From: Sporisorium sorghi
Lineage: Eukaryota > Basidiomycota > Ustilaginomycetes > Ustilaginales > Ustilaginaceae
Reading direction: 5' to 3'
DNA length: 33,442 nucleotides
Assembly: GCA_023212695.1 (NCBI GenBank)
Contig: JALCCG010000235.1
Coordinates: 1 to 33,442, forward strand
Shown here: positions 8,192 through 17,541 of the stretch, piece by piece
Layout of the letters: each line of letters opens with the position of its first letter
How positions within the stretch are numbered: the first letter of the stretch is position 1
Made by a program: the position numbers and the translations under genes
Notes under the pieces: generated by a model
Seen by the model: the letters and a program-made list of their open reading frames with translations, nothing else
Databases searched by the model: none
Told to the model about the DNA's origin: nothing

Positions 8192-11100
8192 TCATCCGCC
8201 ATTCGCACCGCCCATGTTCGCAGGCGTCGCCGAAGCAGACACAAAACTCATATCGCTAAACAGCGACTCGCCGAGGAAGCCGTCCAGCATGCCGAAATCC
8301 CAGTCGATATCCATGCCCGCCACTGCATCGCCCTCGTTCCCCCCATTCCCTGCACCCGTCACCCCACCACTACCCAGCCCACCGCTGCCACCCGCCATCG
8401 CCCCCGCTGCTGCCGCGTTCGAGCCCGCCACCATCGACGACACGCTGTCGAACACGGGTGCGAAGCCGCCCGTCCCCGTGGCTGCGTGCGGGGCGGCGGC
8501 AAAGGCGTACTGCTGCTGCTGCAGGGGCAGGAGGGAGGGCGGCTGTGGGTGCGAGGCGTCGTGCACGATGGCGGTTTGGACGCCCGAGGGGCCGGCTTGG
8601 AACTGCATGAGTTGGCGCAGGAAGTACTGGTCTGTGTCCGCGGCTGCGGCGGTGGTGCTGCCGGGTACAGTCGCCGGTTGAGCGGTGAGCTCGTCGCCTT
8701 CTGCAGAGGGGGCTGTGGAGGAAACGCCTTCGTCTGGGTGCTCGCCGCTGCCGCTGCCGCTGCCGCTGCGCGCTACACCGGCCTCGCCTGTAGCACGACC
8801 GCGTTGAACGCCGCCCTCACCCGAGACCTTATCACCACCCTTCTCCGCTCGCAGCGCATCCTTCACCCTGCCGTTGCGCGCGCTCTTGCTCTGCCGCCCA
8901 CCGCCCACCTCTCCATTCCCGCCCTCCCTCTCCCTCTTCCTCCCCTTCTCCCCACCGCTCACACCCTCCGCCTCCACCCCCTCCCTCCGCGCCAACTTCG
9001 CATTCCACGCCCCCCTCGCCTTGGCCAGCACCGTAAACAGGAAAAACGCATAGCTCCCCGCCGCCGCCCTGCGATGCGGCGTGGCATTCCCCGCATCCTC
9101 GCACGCCTTGGCCACCTTCTCGACCATCTCAAACGTATACTCCGCATCAACGTCCACCCCCAAATCCTCCTCTTTCGCCGTGCCCGCTCCGGAGGTCGAG
9201 ATGAGGCCGACGATCTTGAGCGCGAAAATCGCACAGTACGCCGGGGTGACTACGGCCGAATTGTGGCCCCAGAACAGGCCGTTGGGCACCATGGTCGCGA
9301 CGAACAGGCCGAGGTACGCCATGCAGCATGCGTAGGCGTCGCGGTAGATGGGGCGCAGCACTTCGAGACCCAGATGGGTGCTTTTGAGGGCGATCGTGTC
9401 GAGGATGAGTCGGGCGTACCAGTAGTACAGCTTGAGCCGGTTGATGCGCGATAGGGTCGGTGGGAGGTCGGCGTTGCTGCCGGCTGGTTTGGGTTTGCCG
9501 CTGGTGCTGGTGTTGCGATCCGCTGCGGTGGCCGTGTCCCCACCGCCGCCAGCCCCAGACGCCGGACCAGCGTCGCCCTGCGCCGACTGCTGGTGCGACG
9601 GCCCCGTCCACGTCGCCAACCACGTATCCAAATCGCTCGCACACGTGCGCCGAAACAGCTCGACCTGCTTCGCCGTCCTCTCCGCGGGCAAATACGAACT
9701 CGAGGCATCGACGAAATTCTCAAACAGCTCCGTATTGCGCTTCATCAACAAGCGCAGCTGCACCACCGCCACGACCGCCTTATCCTGTGTAAGCGCAAAC
9801 TTGTCGAGGTGCCAGTGCGCGCAGCCCATAACCACCGGATCGTAGGCGAGCGTAGGCCGGCGGCCCATGTGCTGGCTCATGCTCGTCTCGAAGAGCCAGA
9901 GGTTGAGCCAGGTGCGCTCGCGGTTGCGCAGCCTGCGCGCGAGCCCGGCGTCGTCTTGGCGGTTAGCCGGGCGCACGGCGATGCGGCTGTTCATATCGAG
10001 CTCGGACGCGATGCGGATCGCAAACCCCACGTACGCCCACGCTTTGTCCTCGGACAGCGTGTTCATCTGCGGATGGTACGCCGCCAAGATGATCAGCGCC
10101 TGCGGGATCTCTGCGTTTCGAAACCCCTCCATCAGGATCGTCGGCAACAGATTCGACCGAATGTGCATCTCGAGATCAGCAGCAATGCGGCTCGCCTCCA
10201 CCTTGTACTTGGCCGCGATCCAGCAGGTGCAGCTGAGCAGCAGCGCCGAGCACGAACGCATGTAGTCGAACGTATGCAGGTGCGGATCGAGCAGCGTGAT
10301 GGTCGGGTTGATGTGATCGATGAACACGGCGTACAGCGACTCGGCCTCGGCGAGCGTCAAGTAGCCGCGGTCGATGGGGTCGAACTGCGGCAGGTTGTCG
10401 AGCTTGGTGGTGAAGAGGCCTACATCAAAGAAAGCCTTGCCGCGGCCGGGCCCGAATCGCGAGACCGTGTTGGTTTTGGTCAGGCCGTGGTATTCGCCGA
10501 ACAGACTGGCTCGGCCGTTGTTGTGCACCGCGCTCGAGGCAGGCGGGTGTTGTTGGACGTCGGACGAGCTGTTGGCGGCACCATTGGCATTGGCGCTGGC
10601 TTGAGCATCGCCACGCCTAGCAGAGTCGCGCGATGCAGACCTCGCCGTGTTGTCCGACGCTTTGCCATCATCAGCCGCAGACGAAGGGTCGTTCGCTTCC
10701 AGACCTGAATCGCGATCGCGCGCGGAGTCACTCGCATGTGCAAGCAACTTGAGCGGATTCGAGAGCGTCGGAAGACCCAGATTTTCAGGCTCGTCTGGAT
10801 CATCAGACGTGGGAGTAGCCGAAGTGATGCTGTGGGGTGTCTGCCACGAAGACGAAGCCGAGCGCTGCCGGTAGAGCTCCGAGGGACGTCGAGGCAACGG
10901 ATTTGCAGGTTCGCGGTACGCTGCTGCGGACCCGGCGGCGCGAGGCGACTGTGCTGGCGGCGACATGGCGGTGGAAGAAGGGGCAGCGGGCGGCAGCGAC
11001 GGTCGAGGAGCGGCCTCTGTATGCTTCCAGAAGGTGTCGGGCGAGGAGGTTTCTTGATCGTCATGGGATCGAGTGTTGAGCTTGGCGTCAGGCGCGTTGA

Positions 11101-11827
11101 CGGGCTTAGAGCGCGTCTGCGAACTGCCAGGACTACCGGCAGCTTTGCTTTTGGAGAACTGCTCAAGGGCACGACTGAGTGAGTCGACGGTGCGTTCGAG
11201 CTTCTGAATCTTGGAGCTGTCGGATTTGCGGCCTCGCTTGTGGCTCTTGTAGTAGCATTCCTTGCCCAAACGTTTGCATCGAGTGCAAAGGTCGCCGCCG
11301 GAACATTTGACTTTGGAGAGGCGACATTCCATGCACGAGATCTTCTTTTCCGCAGCGGCAGCCGCAGCAGCATTGGCAGCAGGAGTGGCGTTGCTGCCAA
11401 TCGTAACAGCGTCGGAAGGACGAGACCTCGAGTGGCTGGTATCCTCGGTCTGGTCCGAGGCATGCGAGTGGGCAGTCCTCATGGACGGTCGGTGATCGTA
11501 ATGCGCGGATGGGCCCGAGGGTGGCGGCAATCTCGACATGGACGCATCTGAATTGTGAGGTACCGAAGAGGAAGTGGATGATGCTGTTGCGGATGCAGGC
11601 GAATAGCCATGGTCTGCGTGCCTGCACTGATCCTGCGAGTGCGATGCACAATGTGGCGGGGGAATGTTTGGGTAGTGGCGGCCTTGGGGATGGTGGTGCG
11701 CATGTGGATAGGATGGGTAATGTTGAGTGTCGGGGTAATGACCTGGTTGAGGCGAAGGGGAAGACTCTGCAGCTGCGGCGAGATGATAGAGGGCATCATG
11801 GTACATTTCGGGCTTGGGTGAGACCAT
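8192..11827 (-). CDS. Zn2Cys6 fungal-specific transcription factor
   Basis: A single 1211-residue frame from an ATG (MVSPKPEMYHDALYHL). The DNA-binding domain is at 165-191, with the exact pattern C-X2-C-X6-C-X5-C-X2-C-X6-C (CMECRLSKVKC...CTRCKRLGKEC). A basic linker (KSHKRGRKSD) and a short coiled coil (KIQKLERTVDSLSRAL), probably for dimerisation, follow. The middle carries the fungal transcription-factor homology region, from about LFTTKLDNLPQFDPIDRG through AWAYVGFAIRIASELDMN to ERTWLNLWLFETSMSQHMGR. Long Ser/Pro/Ala-rich segments flank it. The C-terminal quarter is Gly/Ala/Gln-rich and probably an activation region. It should act in the nucleus; its targets cannot be read from the sequence. 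Family assignment is secure, and no specific ortholog is claimed. Confidence 0.92.
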   Translation of the reverse strand: MVSPKPEMYHDALYHLAAAAESSPSPQPGHYPDTQHYPSYPHAHHHPQGRHYPNIPPPHCASHSQDQCRHADHGYSPASATASSTSSSVPHNSDASMSRLPPPSGPSAHYDHRPSMRTAHSHASDQTEDTSHSRSRPSDAVTIGSNATPAANAAAAAAAEKKISCMECRLSKVKCSGGDLCTRCKRLGKECYYKSHKRGRKSDSSKIQKLERTVDSLSRALEQFSKSKAAGSPGSSQTRSKPVNAPDAKLNTRSHDDQETSSPDTFWKHTEAAPRPSLPPAAPSSTAMSPPAQSPRAAGSAAAYREPANPLPRRPSELYRQRSASSSWQTPHSITSATPTSDDPDEPENLGLPTLSNPLKLLAHASDSARDRDSGLEANDPSSAADDGKASDNTARSASRDSARRGDAQASANANGAANSSSDVQQHPPASSAVHNNGRASLFGEYHGLTKTNTVSRFGPGRGKAFFDVGLFTTKLDNLPQFDPIDRGYLTLAEAESLYAVFIDHINPTITLLDPHLHTFDYMRSCSALLLSCTCWIAAKYKVEASRIAADLEMHIRSNLLPTILMEGFRNAEIPQALIILAAYHPQMNTLSEDKAWAYVGFAIRIASELDMNSRIAVRPANRQDDAGLARRLRNRERTWLNLWLFETSMSQHMGRRPTLAYDPVVMGCAHWHLDKFALTQDKAVVAVVQLRLLMKRNTELFENFVDASSSYLPAERTAKQVELFRRTCASDLDTWLATWTGPSHQQSAQGDAGPASGAGGGGDTATAADRNTSTSGKPKPAGSNADLPPTLSRINRLKLYYWYARLILDTIALKSTHLGLEVLRPIYRDAYACCMAYLGLFVATMVPNGLFWGHNSAVVTPAYCAIFALKIVGLISTSGAGTAKEEDLGVDVDAEYTFEMVEKVAKACEDAGNATPHRRAAAGSYAFFLFTVLAKARGAWNAKLARREGVEAEGVSGGEKGRKREREGGNGEVGGGRQSKSARNGRVKDALRAEKGGDKVSGEGGVQRGRATGEAGVARSGSGSGSGEHPDEGVSSTAPSAEGDELTAQPATVPGSTTAAAADTDQYFLRQLMQFQAGPSGVQTAIVHDASHPQPPSLLPLQQQQYAFAAAPHAATGTGGFAPVFDSVSSMVAGSNAAAAGAMAGGSGGLGSGGVTGAGNGGNEGDAVAGMDIDWDFGMLDGFLGESLFSDMSFVSASATPANMGGANGG

Positions 11828-12090
11828 TTTGGGGAAGGTTGCGGAAGAAGCCGCTCGTGGTTAAGGACTGGATGCGTGGCTAACCAGCTTCTGAACTCGT
11901 GTAGCGACGAGAGACACTGAATGAGAAGACAGTTGGTGATCCGTGAAATGCAATGCAATCGATTAGTGGGTTGGCGTTGCTTCCGATCCGCGAAGAAGAG
12001 GTGGGGAACAATGAGATGAAGGGAAGGAGGGGGAGGAAAAGGTGGAAGAAGAGACGATGGTTGAGCAGAAGAAGAATGCGCTTCCTACCG

Positions 12091-12155
12091 AGAAAAAGAA
12101 AGAAAAAAAAGAAGAAAAAAAAAAAAAAAAAAAAGAAAAGGCGGAGAAAGAAGGG
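12091..12155. repeat. poly-A/purine-rich tract
   Basis: Nearly pure purines dominated by A, with an uninterrupted A run of about 20 bases in the middle. It lies in the divergent promoter region. Such tracts can exclude nucleosomes, but that role is only suggested here. Confidence 0.75.
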
Positions 12156-12428
12156 TCCATCCAGAATTGCATTTTGAAGATGCACACAACGGAACACTTT
12201 CCACTGCGAAACGAGCGAACAAGTTGCCCCACAACTGCTACTGCTACTGTTACTACTGCTACCACTGCTGCGGGCAAACGCAGATCCCGCCTGTGTGCCT
12301 GATTGAGTGTGCCCTCAACTGCTGTACAGCATGGATGGCAACGGAGAGCTCTGCTTGATCTCCGCTTCGGGCCTTTTCTGTCGCCGAATTTGCGCGCGTC
12401 TTTTGTTTAGACAACTTAACATCTTTGC

Positions 12429-12431
12429 AAA

Positions 12432-12466
<35 letters not shown>

Positions 12467-12474
12467 ATATAAAT
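12429..12474. repeat. AAAT tetranucleotide microsatellite
   Basis: About ten uninterrupted copies of AAAT, ending in ATATAAATT. It lies 75-120 bases before the SWD2 start codon, so it probably falls in the promoter or leader and may vary in length between strains. Confidence 0.9.
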
Positions 12475-12550
12475 TCGCCAAGCGGCTCAAAAAAGGGACC
12501 TTTCAATAGCATCGACAACAACATCATCATCATCATCGCTGTTGCACAAC

Positions 12551-13743
12551 ATGGCCGCATTGCCATCAAACTCAGGCGGAGCATCTTCGTCCAAGCTCGC
12601 CATCACTCCGCAGCTCGTCTCTGCATTCAAGCCAGCCAAAGTGTTTACACAGCATGTCACCAAGGGCACATGCATCACATCCGCATCCTTCGACAACCTC
12701 GGTTTTCAATGTATAACCTCAGGCGAAGATGGCAACATGCACATCTACGATGCCAAGTACGGCACGCACAAGCAAAAGATTCCTTCGCTCAAGTACGGCG
12801 TGCATCTGGCGCAGTTCACGCACGATTCCGAGTCGGTACTGTTTGCGTCCACCAAGGAGAACAATGCGATCCGATACATGGATGTCAAGCGCGCCAACTT
12901 TATCCGCTACTTCGAAGGGCACGAGAACAAGGTGGTTGCACTCCAGAAAAGTCCGCACGACGATACCTTCTTGTCGGGTAGTGTAGACGAGGCGGTGCGG
13001 CTGTGGGACGTGCGGACGCACAAGTCGATGGGCCACATGCATCTGCTCGGGCATCCCGTGGTAGTGTACGATCCATCGGGCAAAGTGTTTGCGGTGGCGA
13101 TCAACGAGCGCTCGGCGGTGCTGCTGTACGATGTGCGCAAGTTTGACCAGAACCCGTTCTTGCAGGTGCACCTCGACGACTCGGCCGCGCTGTCCCGGAT
13201 ATCAATGCCACCCAGGATCCCCATCATCACCTCGCTCAATTTTAGCGCAGACAGCCAGTACCTGCTGCTCGGCACCTCGGGCGACGTGCACTACATCATC
13301 GACACCTTTGAGAAACACGCTCCCGTCGTGGCGAGGTTGATAGGCCACGAAGGGCTCGAAAGGGCATCGGGCACGTCGATAGGCATGGTGGCCGAAGCAG
13401 GCATCAGTGGGCAAGAGGTCTGCTGGACTGCCGATGGCAAGTGGGTGCTGTCTGGCTCGGCGGATGGCTCGGTGGTGTGTTGGTACATCGACCTCGAAGA
13501 AGCCAGCCGCAACGAGTTTAGCAACTTGAAACCACGCTTCAAGCAGAACGGTCACGATGGTGCCAGTCGCGTGCTAGCGTTCAACCCAAGATTTGCACGT
13601 AAGTGGTGGTTGACGGCAGCAGCAGATTGTCGCTCAAAGTATTGCGTACTGACTCGAGACTTTTCGCCCATGCTTGAACAGAGTTTATGAGTGCTGGTGC
13701 AGAAGTAGCGTTCTGGCTACCAGACTTGCCCGACGACGTGTAA
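12551..13743 (+). CDS. SWD2: WD40 protein Swd2, COMPASS / mRNA 3'-end processing subunit, two exons
   Basis: Swd2 is a WD-repeat subunit shared by the Set1/COMPASS H3K4 methyltransferase and, in yeast, the cleavage and polyadenylation factor. The first ATG in frame is at 12551 (MAALPSNSGG). Exon 1 runs to 13598. An 83-base intron (GTAAGT...CAG) is followed by exon 2 at 13682-13743, giving about 369 residues. Splicing replaces an unrelated read-through tail with QFMSAGAEVAFWLPDLP, the typical Swd2 ending, which strongly supports the junction. WD-type blocks include SGEDGNMHIYDAK, FEGHENKVVALQ, SGSVDEAVRLWDVRT and LSGSADGSVVCWYID, in line with a roughly 370-residue propeller. The beta-propeller order and the region around FSADSQYLLLGT match the Swd2/Wdr82 family. 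Confidence 0.92.
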
Positions 13744-14026
13744 TGGAAACGATTGCAGCTTTGTCCAGTATCACAGATAGAGATGGTGGAAAGTCGAAAG
13801 CAAGCTTCCGTCTCACTGCGGAGCTTTGCAAAGCGTGTTAGAGCGTGCTGTCATCGGCTTGCTTGCTCCGTGCGTCTCGCCTTAGAAGAACGCCACCTGG
13901 TGAGATGGCATTCCGGGCATCGTCTGTTGCCTCTCAATCCTCTAGCTGCGAAGTAGCATTCGCTCGTCATAAACCACGCCCAAGTGAAGAGCACGAGCAG
14001 GTCGCAAACTCTGCAAACAGACATGG

Positions 14027-14052
14027 GCAGCAGCAGCAGCAGCAGCAGCAGC
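14027..14052. repeat. AGC trinucleotide repeat
   Basis: About eight copies of CAG/AGC in non-coding sequence. Nothing suggests that it is translated. Confidence 0.85.
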
Positions 14053-14069
14053 GGCTCGTGCAGTTGAAG

Positions 14070-14144
14070 GTGGGCCACGCCTCGTACTCGGAAGGATTTG
14101 GCAGGGGATTTTGGCAGGGAAATTCGAGTACCAGGCGTGGCCAC
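14070..14144. repeat. near-perfect inverted repeat with 34-base loop
   Basis: The left arm (14070-14090, GTGGGCCACGCCTCGTACTCG) and right arm (14125-14144, CGAGTACCAGGCGTGGCCAC) pair over 20 positions with one bulged G and one mismatch. The loop contains GGATTTTGGCAGGG. It lies some 560 bases upstream of the desaturase ATG and about 330 bases after SWD2. It could be a small hairpin RNA, a palindromic factor-binding site or a remnant of a miniature element. Confidence 0.8.
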
Positions 14145-14387
14145 ATTTTGGATTTTGGATTTTCCTTGAATTTTCCAACCTGTAGCTAGACTCACGTCCA
14201 TCATCAATCAACGGGGTACTGTACCCTTCAACTCGTGCAGCCAGGGGTTGATTCCTCTTGTTTTCTCCAGCCTGTGTCTCAAAAAAAAAAAGGCAAATTT
14301 TGAGCAAAAAGGGTTCGGGTCGCTGCACAGCGGGGCCGTCCGTGCACGAAACCCAAAATCAACCTCGGCCCGTCGCCTGTGTGTGTG

Positions 14388-14408
14388 CTCTCTCTCTCTC
14401 TCTCTCTC
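14388..14408. repeat. CT microsatellite upstream of desaturase
   Basis: About ten CT units directly after a short GT run. Similar CT/GA runs occur upstream of two other genes in the window (17328-17348 and 23133-23152), suggesting a shared promoter feature. Confidence 0.85.
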
Positions 14409-14702
14409 GCGCGGGGCGGCGTGGCGGAAACCTTTTCTTCGCAGAGAGGGGCAAAAGGGGCAAAAGGGTCAACTTCATATCAAAGTCACTTTGCACCTTC
14501 TTCTCATCGACGACGAGCTCTCTTTCACTTGCTGGTCTTGCTTCCTTCTCTCCCTCTCGACACGCTGTGACTACCTCGTCATCGCGTATAGACTTGCAAA
14601 GGTTGTCGACACAGCGCCGTTCTCTGGCCCACTTGCACGACTCGCCACTCACTCTTCGAGAACATTTTTGAGGTTCTGGTCAGCTTCTATCTCCACCTAG
14701 CG

Positions 14703-16127
14703 ATGCTCTCCGAATACATCTCGCGCGCCGGTCGCGCCATGAACTCGACCATCCACGTCGACTGGTCACTCTACGGTGGCGCTGAATCCACCTCGCCACC
14801 TCCTCCCACTTCCAAACACAGCCAAACCCGTCCAGCTCTACGCTCTACAGTCTCGGCGTACTCATCGACGTCCTCCTCTTCCTCCACGCGCAACTCGCGC
14901 TCCTCGTCACCCGGCGATTCGTCCACCTCGTCCACCTCTTCGGACGATGACGACAGCGGCGTCGATCTCGCCCATCCCAAGCAGTCAGAGCAGGACGAGC
15001 TGAACGACGTGCCGCTCTCGCAGGTGCTCAGGAGCGATGCGCACGCGTCGATTCTTTCTGGGTCCATGGGCAAGAGGAGTGCCAGTGCGGTCGACGGCAA
15101 GGCGTGGCTCCCTGCCATCGTCCCCGTCGATGAGCAAACGCAAACGGATTTTCTGTGGATGCACACCGAGGAGCCGCACCGCTCGCGCCGCATGGCCATC
15201 CTCAAGGCGCACCCTGAAGTGAAGCGGCTCATGGGCTACGAGCCTTTGACGAAATACGTCTCGTTCGCCGTGCTCGCCTTGCAGCTGTGCATCGCGGTCT
15301 ACCTGTCCAAGTACACGACGCTGCACCCGCTCTCGTGGCAGTTTTTGCTGATTGCCTACGCCATCGGGGGCACGGCGAACCAGAACACGTTCCTCGCAAT
15401 CCACGAGATCACGCACAACCTCGCCTTCCGCGGCCTCCGCGCCAACCGGCTCTGGGCCATCCTCGTCAACGCCGCCATCGGCGTCCCCTACGCCATGGCG
15501 TTCAAACCGTACCACCTCGAGCACCACAAGTACCTCGGCGAAGACGGCACGGACACCGACCTCCCCACGCACTTGGAAAGCGTCGTGCTGCGCAACGTGC
15601 TCGGCAAAGCGTTCTTCGCCACCTTCCAAATCTTCTTCTACGCGCTGCGACCCGGCTTTGTACGTGCACAGCGCCCCACCGTCTGGCACGCGCTCAACAT
15701 CGCATTCATCCTCGCCGCCGACACCCTCCTCGTCCACTCCGCCGGCTGGCGCGCCCTCATCTATCTGCTCGAATCTAGCTTCTTTGCAGGCTCGCTTCAC
15801 CCCTGCGCCGCCCACTTCATCGCAGAACACTACATGTTCGCCGGCATCCACCAAGAAACCTGGTCCTATTACGGTCCCTTGAACGCGCTAGCGTACAATG
15901 TCGGGTACCACAACGAACACCACGATTTCCCCAGTGTGCCGTGGACACGGCTGCCGGAGCTAAGGAGGATGGCTCCGGAGTTTTACGATTGCTTGCCGAG
16001 GCATACGAGCTGGCCGATGGTGACCGTGAGGTTTGTGCTCGGGGGCGATAGTGGGTTGTGGGCGAGGATCAAGCGGGTGAATCGCGATGCGGTTAGGGAT
16101 GAAGGGCGGAGGGCGAAGGTTGTGTAG
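14703..16127 (+). CDS. DES1: sphingolipid delta-4 desaturase
   Basis: This membrane di-iron enzyme introduces the delta-4 double bond into dihydroceramide in the endoplasmic reticulum, a step towards glucosylceramide in fungi. The 474-residue protein has the three histidine boxes of the family: HEITH at 234-238, HLEHH at 271-275 and HNEHH at 403-407. The family N-terminal block is present as WMHTEEPHRSRRMAILKAHPEV. Hydrophobic segments lie around FAVLALQLCIAVYL, FLLIAYAIGG and ALNIAFILAADTLLV. The first 150 or so residues are a Ser/Thr-rich, acidic extension absent from animal DES1, which starts just before the WMHTEEPH block. The start is the first ATG of the frame, and no intron is needed. 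Confidence 0.94.
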   Translation: MLSEYISRAGRAMNSTIHVDWSLYGGAESTSPPPPTSKHSQTRPALRSTVSAYSSTSSSSSTRNSRSSSPGDSSTSSTSSDDDDSGVDLAHPKQSEQDELNDVPLSQVLRSDAHASILSGSMGKRSASAVDGKAWLPAIVPVDEQTQTDFLWMHTEEPHRSRRMAILKAHPEVKRLMGYEPLTKYVSFAVLALQLCIAVYLSKYTTLHPLSWQFLLIAYAIGGTANQNTFLAIHEITHNLAFRGLRANRLWAILVNAAIGVPYAMAFKPYHLEHHKYLGEDGTDTDLPTHLESVVLRNVLGKAFFATFQIFFYALRPGFVRAQRPTVWHALNIAFILAADTLLVHSAGWRALIYLLESSFFAGSLHPCAAHFIAEHYMFAGIHQETWSYYGPLNALAYNVGYHNEHHDFPSVPWTRLPELRRMAPEFYDCLPRHTSWPMVTVRFVLGGDSGLWARIKRVNRDAVRDEGRRAKVV

Positions 16128-16420
16128 ATAGAGGTTGAGGGTTTTGCAAAGATTGCTTGGTGTTTCGTGTTTGACTCGACTGATTGGCGTGCGTGGTTCT
16201 CGCACTTCTGATCATCTTGCCGCTTGCCCTCATCGACCTGTTCATCCCAGTGCGACACACAGCAGCAACTCGGACCGTGAGCATTCGCGACAAAGCATCC
16301 ATTAAAGAAAGTAGAAGCACAGAAGCAGCAGAAGTGTGCAACGTCGACAGCCGGGTTTGCAAAGCGACGACACTGCGAGAACCAAGAGAGTGTGTGGTCG
16401 CCATCCATACATCTTCCGAC
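16128..16420. other. convergent 3' intergenic region
   Basis: A 293-base gap between the stop codons of the desaturase and the minus-strand GPI-type protein. It should contain both 3' untranslated regions. No hairpin or gene stands out. Confidence 0.5.
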
Positions 16421-17084
16421 CTAAAGCACCCAAGCGCCACCCAGCACGACCGCCATCACCATCGCCGCCGCCGCCCCGACCACCCCACCGCCCACGATCC
16501 CGTCGCCCGCTACCCGTCCCACAGCGGCATTGCTAGCGCGCGCTGCACTCGCCGTACTCTTATACGGCCCGGTGTACGTCGTCGCGGCATTCGGAATCGT
16601 CGAGATGCTCCCGTCCAAAATGGAAATAGCGTTAGTGCCCGTGAAGCCGCCGGGGATGCCTGTGCTGATGCCGGTCGGGGGGCCCGTGGTGGGCGTGGCG
16701 GCGGAGATGCCCTGCGAGTAGTGCGTGAGCAGCGACGCGAGCGTCGCGGACTCGGCGGCGTTCGTCGCGACGTAGTAAGGGCTGGGAGTTTGCGAGGCGG
16801 CTGCGCCGGGGGTGAAGGACGCGGGCGAACCCGTGGACAGCCCGCCCAAACCGGTGGGGAACGTCGCGACGGACTGGCCGTTGCCCACTGCAAAGCAAAG
16901 CACATGCAAACAGACGTAAGTATCAAAGACGTGGATGGCGGATCAGCGGTGGGTGTAGCGCGTACGTACCATTGATCGAGGCGGGCACACCGGCGGTCTG
17001 TGCCTGTGCCGGTGCTGGTGCCAGACACGCCGCCAGCACCAGCGTCAGTGTCGCCGCAGCACAGGTTGCAGAGATCGACTTCAT
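16421..17084 (-). CDS. small secreted, probably GPI-anchored protein, two exons
   Basis: I do not recognise a specific family. The CDS is 17084-16970 joined to 16887-16421, with an 82-base GTACGT...CAG intron, giving about 193 residues. Exon 1 encodes a signal peptide (MKSISATCAAATLTLVLAA...PAQAQT). The body is rich in Gly, Thr, Ser, Ala and Pro, as in surface proteins that carry O-glycans, with one more distinctive block (SPYYVATNAAESATLASLL). The C-terminus ends in small residues (ARASNAAVG) and a hydrophobic stretch (GVVGAAAAMVMAVVLGGAWVL), the usual layout of a GPI attachment signal. Apart from one cysteine in the signal peptide, no cysteine is seen, so disulfides are unlikely. A cell-wall or plasma-membrane surface role is inferred from layout. 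It converges on the desaturase gene. Confidence 0.8.
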
Positions 17085-17327
17085 TGTGGGTTGGAACTCC
17101 TCCGTGTTGCGGTGCAGATGGCTGTTTGGCGCGGTCGAGTCTAAGGTGGGTTGATGAAACAGCTCCTCGTTCTCTCCGCCTTTGATATCGATGGTGAGCG
17201 TAGGTTAGGAATCGACGACGATGGGTATAGATGATGGTTGTCGCTCGACAACAAGACTCAACGTCACACAGCGTATCAAGCGGATGGCTGCTTCTCCTAC
17301 TTGCTGCTGCCGTCGTCGTGCGTGTGA

Positions 17328-17348
17328 CTCTCTCTCTCTCTCTCTCTC
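17328..17348. repeat. CT microsatellite
   Basis: About ten CT units in the upstream region of the GPI-type gene. It is complementary to the GA run at 17542-17560. Confidence 0.85.
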
Positions 17349-17461
17349 AAGGCCACTGCCAAATTCGGAAAAGTTAGACTTTCCCAAAAATTCCCCGCAA
17401 TTTGCCCTTCGCCGCCGCTGCTGCTGTGCCTGTCTCTGCTGCTGCAGCGTCTCAGCCCCAT

Positions 17462-17487
17462 GATTTTCCTGGGCTGCAGGGAAAATC
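17462..17487. repeat. 26-base imperfect palindrome
   Basis: GATTTTCC at 17462-17469 is matched by GGAAAATC at 17480-17487, with CTGCAG inside the 10-base spacer. It lies about 380 bases upstream of the GPI-type gene start. It may be a dimeric factor-binding site. Confidence 0.6.
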
Positions 17488-17541
17488 CTCTTTTCTTTTC
17501 GTTGACGCCCAAAATTCACGCAGTGGCGCCATTTTTCACGC

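Larger units (their letters stand above)
11828..12550. promoter_or_regulatory. divergent promoter region between Zn2Cys6 factor and SWD2
   Basis: This 723-base gap separates two divergent genes. It contains an A-rich purine tract at about 12091-12155 and an AAAT microsatellite at 12429-12474. TATAAA-like sequence at the end of the microsatellite lies about 75 bases before the SWD2 ATG. No gene or RNA is recognisable. Confidence 0.5.
13744..14702. promoter_or_regulatory. long upstream region of the desaturase gene with repeats
   Basis: This 959-base region has no convincing gene. It holds an AGC repeat (14027-14052), a 20-base inverted repeat (14070-14144), several TTTTGG/TTTTCC elements, an A run near 14281, and a CT microsatellite (14388-14408). 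Open frames across it show no domains. It most likely carries the 3' flank of SWD2 and a long promoter and leader for the desaturase. Confidence 0.5.

Noticed and set aside
8186..9454. Long plus-strand open frame of 422 codons antisense to the Zn2Cys6 gene
   Set aside because: Its translation is Arg/His/Ala-rich with no domain, typical of the shadow of a GC-rich gene. The minus strand has a full transcription-factor reading.
9593..10708. Plus-strand open frame of 371 codons inside the Zn2Cys6 gene
   Set aside because: Same shadow pattern; composition follows the opposite strand's codon bias.
13599..13681. Read-through C-terminus of SWD2
   Set aside because: GTAAGT and CAG ends, and the much better Swd2-like ending after splicing, show that this is an intron.
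14985..15854. Minus-strand open frame over the desaturase
   Set aside because: It covers all of the first two histidine boxes of the desaturase on the other strand and shows no family motif of its own.
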